From Microbotryum silenes-acaulis (Eukaryota > Basidiomycota > Microbotryomycetes > Microbotryales > Microbotryaceae): a stretch of 64,000 bases of DNA. The position numbers were made by a program, and so were the translations under genes. The stretch is from NCBI GenBank assembly GCA_003665825.1, contig QPFY01000001.1, positions 1,915,001-1,979,000 on the forward strand, given 5' to 3'. The notes beneath the pieces are model-generated. The model saw nothing but the letters and a program-made list of their open reading frames with translations. It was not told the DNA's origin and ran no database searches. The stretch's first letter is position 1, and each line of letters starts with the position of its first letter. This document shows, in pieces, positions 59,304 through 64,000 of this stretch.

Positions 59304-59908
59304 ACGAGGGTGAGCGTGCCCGCACAAAGGACAACAACCTCCTCGGCAAGTTCGAGCTCTCTGGCATCCCCCCCGCCCCCCGTGGTGTTCCGCAGGTCGA
59401 AGTCACCTTCGACATTGATGCCAACGGTATTCTCAACGTCTCCGCCGCCGACAAGACGACCGGCAAGTCCAACAAGATCACTATCTCGAACGACAAGGGT
59501 CGCCTCAGTAAAGACGAGATCGAGCGTATGGTGCGCGAAGCCGAGCAATACAAGCAGGAAGATGAACAAGCCGCCGCTCGAATCCAAGCCAAGAACGGTT
59601 TGGAGACCTATGCGTACAACTTGCGCAACTCGATCGATTCGGAGTTGAAGGACAAGCTCGACGCTGCCGACAAGGAGTCGCTCGACAAGGCCATCACGGA
59701 GACCATCTCATGGCTCGATGCCTCCTCCGAGGCCAGCCAGGAGGAGTACACCGAGAAGCAGAAGGAGCTCGAGGCCGTTGCCAACCCCATCATGACCAAG
59801 GCTTACGGTGCCGCAGGAGGTGCACCCGGCGGTGCACCCGGTGCCGCACCGAGCGGTGGCTTCCCCGGCGCAGGAGCCGACGAGCCCTCGGTCGAGGAGG
59901 TCGACTAA
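57467..59908 (+). CDS. SSA1: Cytosolic HSP70 chaperone (SSA type)
   Basis: Five exons: 57467-57489, 57600-57669, 57770-57810, 58008-58065, 58169-59908; phases close to 643 aa. The four introns are clustered in the first 130 codons. ATP-dependent chaperone. Motifs: [31 protein letters not shown], the phosphate-2 loop [30 protein letters not shown], linker [20 protein letters not shown] (Leu-rich interdomain linker), substrate-binding [16 protein letters not shown], lid, GGAP-rich tail and C-terminal EEVD that binds TPR co-chaperones. EEVD and the lack of a signal or presequence fix the cytosolic class. Codon choice is strongly C-ending, typical of very highly expressed genes. An opposite-strand ORF of 527 codons is a by-product of this codon bias. 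Confidence 0.97.
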
Positions 59909-60022
59909 TTTGTCGGCTTGAGTGGAGACGAAGAAAAAAGACGAAACCATCGCTCTGCAGCTACTTTACTAGTCTCTAGTTCTTCTGTTTTTGGTGTAAT
60001 ACCTGATTCTTCATTGCATAGA

Positions 60023-60028
60023 AATAAA
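60023..60028 (+). terminator. Polyadenylation signal AATAAA downstream of HSP70
   Basis: AATAAA 115 nt after the HSP70 stop codon, within GAAATAAATACG. Position and orientation fit a cleavage/polyadenylation signal, though fungi often use weaker A-rich elements. Confidence 0.4.
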
Positions 60029-60459
60029 TACGAATGAGTTTGCAAAATTTGACATATGTCTGCCGAGATTGACTTCTTAGTGATGATCGAGGCGCCAGGG
60101 GGGTAAGATCTCCGGATGGCGCTCGGTTAGGGTCCTCGCCTCGGGAGCTAGGGGTCGAAATTTAATGCCGTGCCTAGTGAGCTCCAGCACCTGGCTACAC
60201 CTGGCTGGGACAGGTGACTAAACGGTTCAAAAGAGTGGAACGAGCCTGACTCATCATTTCCACTGGACTACGGTGATCTCCGGAAAAGATCCAGGGGAAT
60301 TCGATACCGTCCCGGACTGCTTTCGTCTTTGACCCTTTTGTTGCGAGTAGCACCAGCACATTTCTTCCGATCTGCAGTCATCGCGTCGACGAATGTTAAG
60401 TCATTCATGTTTCACACAGCTAAGTCGCTTACTAATGCTGTGCCTTCACTCCCGCACAG

Positions 60460-60989
60460 ACCGCTCCATCTCGCAATCAGCAGCGTGGATCTTCGCTACA
60501 GCAGGCACCACGCGCGCAGCCACTCTTGTTAAAGCACACGAAGACGGGACATCGATCGCTGCGACTGATTGCTGCCCTCAAGAAGGCGGGCGACGTTTGA
60601 CCACCTTCCTTGGACGACCTCAGATATCTGACCGACCTGCTCAAAGACCTTCCCCCGAACTTGCGCGGATGAGTTTTGGGGGACTTTTCCACCTTTGAAT
60701 CGGAGCTCGACGAAACGGCGTTCGATGACGTGTTGTACTGGACGGCTTATTACTTCAAGGAACACGAAATCTCACCCCAATTCGCTGAATATGCCGCACG
60801 AATTAACGATGGGTTGGAGATCAGTTGAAGTATAGGTTCATGGAGCTCGTCGACGACGCTCGTGCTATGCAACCTCCTCGGGTCATGGCCAGACACAAGG
60901 CCGAGCCCTTGGAGTATCAGAAAAATTCTACTACCGCTGCGCCGACCTCACGTCATCGCACGCATCGTATTGTGACCATTCTCTCATGA
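60460..60989 (+). pseudogene. Decayed protein-coding gene with in-frame TGA stops and one frameshift
   Basis: One reading frame from 60460 (after a CGCACAG acceptor-like site) has coding character through two in-frame TGAs (60598, 60670) to a third at 60826. Segments: LRLIAALKKAGDV, then PSLDDLRYLTDLLKDLPPNL, then FDDVLYWTAYYFKEHEISPQ and FAEYAARINDGLE. At ~60825 the coding character moves one frame (LKYRFMELVDDARAMQPPRV, MARHKAEPLEYQ) to a TGA at 60987. Family not recognised. All interruptions are TGA, which can arise from CGA by C-to-T change. No repaired version is implied; it may alternatively be a gene with unrecognised introns. Confidence 0.45.
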
Positions 60990-61953
60990 ATCCGAATGTC
61001 CTCAAACCTCGAGCACGAAAGGATGCTATAAGTGCGATCCGGCAATGCTGTGCTCGTGAGGAAGGTTACCTATTACCATGACCACAACGAGAAGGCAGCA
61101 TCGCACGCCGGACGAGTAATGCGACGTATTAGAATTTTCTTACCATAGCACATGGCTACACGGATAATCGACGCTTAAGAATACGAACGAGAACAGGGAC
61201 TTACCTCGACCATGGCCATGTGCGGCTTCGTTTGGACGACACTCAGACAAACGTCGCCTCCACTTAGGGGCTCCAACACTTACACGTGCTCACCTCTTCG
61301 CTGGGCCTCGCGATCATGGTACGGTAGCCTGTCAAGCTCGCGACGCTCTTGCTCGGGTAATAAGACAAGGGAAAGGCGATAGCGAGATGGTGACCCTTGA
61401 CCGTCTCGAGCAAGTAACAACGCAGAACGCCGTTCAAGACCCCGGGATTCTCTCACTTGACTCTGAATCCAGACTCCCAGCCGTGCGGCCAGTGATCTGC
61501 CTCACATCAATCAGTGCGTAGACTCACAGCAACCAGTTACTCCACACCTGCATCATACGTCCGCTTCAGGCCCGTCCATGTGTGGAGTGCTGGGACACGG
61601 TGTCGTGGACCGCTTCCCACTGAACGATCGACGCAGAGCTGCTGGCTGTCTTTAAAGAGCTCACTTCTGCGGCTCGACAGGCTTCGGCCAGGATGACACG
61701 CGCAAGTCGACGAAGACCGAACTTCCGATAGGACGATGATGGTCTCAAGGCGCTGAGAGACCGTGACGGACCACCGCGCTGGAGCGCAAGAAAGTACAGA
61801 GGGGGTTTCCGATGCAATGACTATAAGGAGAAAAATTTAGCATCCAAAATGTAGGAGCCTTCCTTGCGATTATGAGTGAGCTGATGGTGAAGTTGTCGAT
61901 GTTGAAGGTGGGGATCGTTGATTGGCCGTCAGGACCTCCGTCCGACTCTCGAT

Positions 61954-63808
61954 CTAGAGGGGCTTGACGATGACGATCAGCCTCCTCCGCCGCACTGACG
62001 ATTCTCGAAGAGAGCTTTCGGCGTCACTTACGAGGCGAAGCAGCTTCGTGAACCAAGGGACACTATACTCGAGCTGCTCCCGCGAGGTTTTATAGTCGTA
62101 CAATCGAAGATGCGGCGGATAGGCGGCGTCCCTGATGGCTCGAGCGATGAGCACCTGCAAGGCCGGCTCGATGGGGTCCAATGACTGTAAGGACGCAAGA
62201 CCGAGGAGGTCAGAGCGAGCTTTCAACAACTCGACATTCAGGCCGACGAACCTCATCGAAGAGCGTCCACTCCCCGTGATCCCATTCGCCCAGTTGTAGC
62301 TCCGAGTCGACCTTTTGTGTGAAGGCGTCGACAAGCAGACCTTGAGCACGAGCCCGCTCGGTCGCCCGCCGGCGAGGTTGGCTGCACAGATGATAAAGTC
62401 GGGCTGGTCCCGGAGGAGGCAGCTGAGGAATGTACCAAAGTGTTAGCGTTCGCATGTGCTCGCAAGTTCAAGACAATACGCCCGGACGCCTTACCCTTCC
62501 CAGCTCGGCCTCTTCTCCACTCGACTCTCTTCTCCGTTTCCTGGTCGGCTCTCCTTGTTCGCCATACAACGCTCTTTCCTCCTCTTGGTCGTCGTCGTCC
62601 TCGCGCTCTTGCAACCACCGAATATCAGGCTTGACATCCTCTTCGGATCCATCGTCATTGTTCCCATTATGCCCATTCGACGACGCGACGAGCACCCCCA
62701 GATGAGTTGTAATTTCTTGCGTCGCCTTGATCTGCTGGTAGCCCTTCTCAATCTCTTGGCGATCCTTCCACCTCGTCACCGTACTTCGCTCGACGCGCAA
62801 CGCATCGACCAACTGGTCCTTGTCGCGTACCTCCTTCCACACCAGTCGTTGTGTGATCTGATTCTTGATGCGAGTAATGAAAGCATCTGTGCCGCCAACG
62901 GCCGAGATGATGGTCAGCCGCTTGGATCTCTTGATCTCGGGGTCGAGGAATGAGGCTTGTCGCAAATCGGAAGCGAGATCCTTGAGCGACGCGACGAAGC
63001 GCAACTCGAGGTGGGTCGCGAATTGGGGTTTGAGAGCGAGGAAGGCCTTGATCGTCATGGGGCGACAGAGATAGACCAAAGGGGTCGAAGGATCGTCCTC
63101 GTCGAAGGGGGAAGTTGATGCGCTGTGGTAGATGGGGGATGTGCGCTGCGGAAAGTGCACCTGAAGAGGATCGTACGCGGGCTGATGCAGTGGGTGTCGC
63201 GGCGAGGGGCGTGATGGGTGGGGCTGTTGGAGCTCCCAATCGGCGAGCGTACGCGCATGCGAGTAGGCCGTCGTTGGTGTCGCGTACGATCGACTGGGAG
63301 GTCGATGCGGTCGGACCGGCGTCGCACTCGCTGCGATGGGGTCGTACTCTGACTGCAAACCACGAGCTGGCGGGTATGGAGACGACGATCGCGGTGGCAC
63401 TGAGCCCTGTTGACCGAGTGATGGCGGCTGGTGCGACCCATAGCGGTGGCCATGACGGTGGTGGTGGTGATGGGGCGGCGGCGGCGGCGGCAGCTGCGGG
63501 CGATGTTGATGCGCAGAGTACGCCGATGGAGGCAGCATCGGCACTGACGGTACGTAACCACCCTGAGGTGTGCCCAGATGGGGTGGCAGATGCGGGGAGG
63601 TCGGCTGGTATGCTTCCGGGGGCGCGGTCGCACTCGCTCCTCGAGCATGCGGTCCGAGTGGCTCGTACGCGGGCGAATGCATAGGCGACGTCGACATGGA
63701 CATCGAGTCCCCGGGTGGGGCCACACCTGGCGACGTCATTGACAACCCACGCCGATGACGAGTATTAACGAGCGAGTAGTCCCGAGGCGAGTACTCGTCG
63801 TCCCCCAT
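61954..63808 (-). CDS. Unrecognised protein with Pro/His-rich N-terminus and helical C-terminus
   Basis: Three exons: 63808-62495, 62422-62252, 62184-61954; phases close to about 571 aa. ATG at 63808 (MGDDEYSPRDYSLVNTRHRR). Residues 1-~230 are disordered, with PPPPPPHHHHHRHGHRYG near residue 110. A conserved-looking globular region starts at VYLCRPMTIKAFLALKPQF, LELRFVASLKDLASDLR, RLTIISAVGGTDAFITRIK and continues QEIEKGYQQIKATQEI. An acidic linker precedes a basic KRRR. The C-terminal part reads LQLGEWDHGEWTLFDE|SLDPIEPALQVLIARAIRD, RLYDYKTSREQLEYSV. Composition suggests a nuclear regulatory protein, but no family was recognised. A GTAAGT near 62030 could start a further intron, so the last ~25 codons are uncertain. 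Confidence 0.65.
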
Positions 63809-63890
63809 TGCTCAGCGCAACTGTCCGCGAGGATGGAGAGAGGAGTGAGGAAGAGGATAGAGCCACGCGCGCAGTGGGACAAGAGGAGGT

Positions 63891-63930
63891 CTGTGCAGGT
63901 CCGTGCAGGCTTGTGCAGGTCTGTGCGTAC
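63891..63930. repeat. 10-bp tandem repeat (four units of YTGTGCAGGT type)
   Basis: Consecutive 10-bp units CTGTGCAGGT, CCGTGCAGGC, TTGTGCAGGT, CTGTGCGTAC, about 85 bp upstream of the start of the minus-strand gene at 63808. Possibly a promoter element array. Confidence 0.7.
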
Positions 63931-64000
63931 GCAATTTCTTCCGCAGATCACACAATTTAATTTCATACATGCCAGACTGAAGCTCAATAGACATGCACAA

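Larger units (their letters stand above)
59909..61953. other. 2 kb gene-poor interval with HSP70 3' UTR and a decayed gene
   Basis: Begins with the HSP70 3' UTR (AATAAA at 60023). A tRNA-like relic lies around 60117-60169, a decayed gene at 60460-60989, and the rest to 61953 shows only short ORFs without motifs on either strand. The last part presumably holds the 3' UTR of the minus-strand gene ending at 61954. Confidence 0.45.

Noticed and set aside
58004..59587. 527-codon ORF on the minus strand opposite HSP70
   Set aside because: It lies entirely antisense to the HSP70 exon. Such long antisense ORFs arise from the strongly C-ending codon use of highly expressed genes. The translation is Leu/Gly/Asp/Glu/Val-rich with no motif.

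Overview
The window is nuclear DNA of a basidiomycete fungus, most likely a yeast-like Pucciniomycotina (Microbotryomycetes-type). This is inferred from moderate-to-high GC, very intron-rich genes (up to 13 exons), short 45-80 nt introns with GTGAGT/GTAAGT-type donors, compact gene spacing and fungal families (ArAE_2/DUF2421 transporter, Cas1p-like glycan acyltransferase, CreC, basidiomycete-type TKL kinase). No species assignment is claimed. Exon models were built by hand: every internal splice phase was required to close, and conserved motifs had to read across the junctions.

Left third (1-30 kb): an ELMO-domain gene running off the left edge; dynactin p24 subunit; a LACTB2-type metallo-beta-lactamase; an aldo-keto reductase; the mitotic phosphatase Cdc25; a 2.5 kb gene-poor gap; a Dnf-type P4-ATPase flippase (7 exons, 1608 aa); a secreted polysaccharide-lyase-14-like protein; a REEP/DP1 ER-shaping protein; the WD40 protein CreC; and phosphoserine aminotransferase.

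Middle (30-48 kb): a 13-exon ArAE_2/FUSC membrane transporter, a large Ser/Pro-rich nuclear protein with PWWP/Tudor-like modules, then a 2.7 kb repeat island (diverged inverted repeats, a 21-G tract, GATC palindromes, a 43-codon acidic micro-ORF). It is followed by a Cas1p-like type II membrane acyltransferase, divergent from a tail-anchored inositol-polyphosphate 5-phosphatase.

Right third (47-64 kb): a ubiquitin-conjugating enzyme with two 9-nt microexons is divergent from the proteasome ATPase Rpt4 over a short shared promoter with six CTCAGA repeats. Then come a small unrecognised 4-exon gene, a SAP-like/TKL kinase lacking the beta3 lysine, a small hypothetical gene, a ~234 bp MITE-like element upstream of a cytosolic SSA-type HSP70, a decayed gene with in-frame TGA stops, and an unrecognised His/Pro-rich gene.

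Most genes are single-copy housekeeping functions (cell cycle, membrane asymmetry, proteostasis, vesicle/ER shape, serine synthesis, carbon-catabolite control) with no metabolic cluster. The unusual material lies in the repeat islands, the microexon-rich gene structures and a few odd domain architectures.
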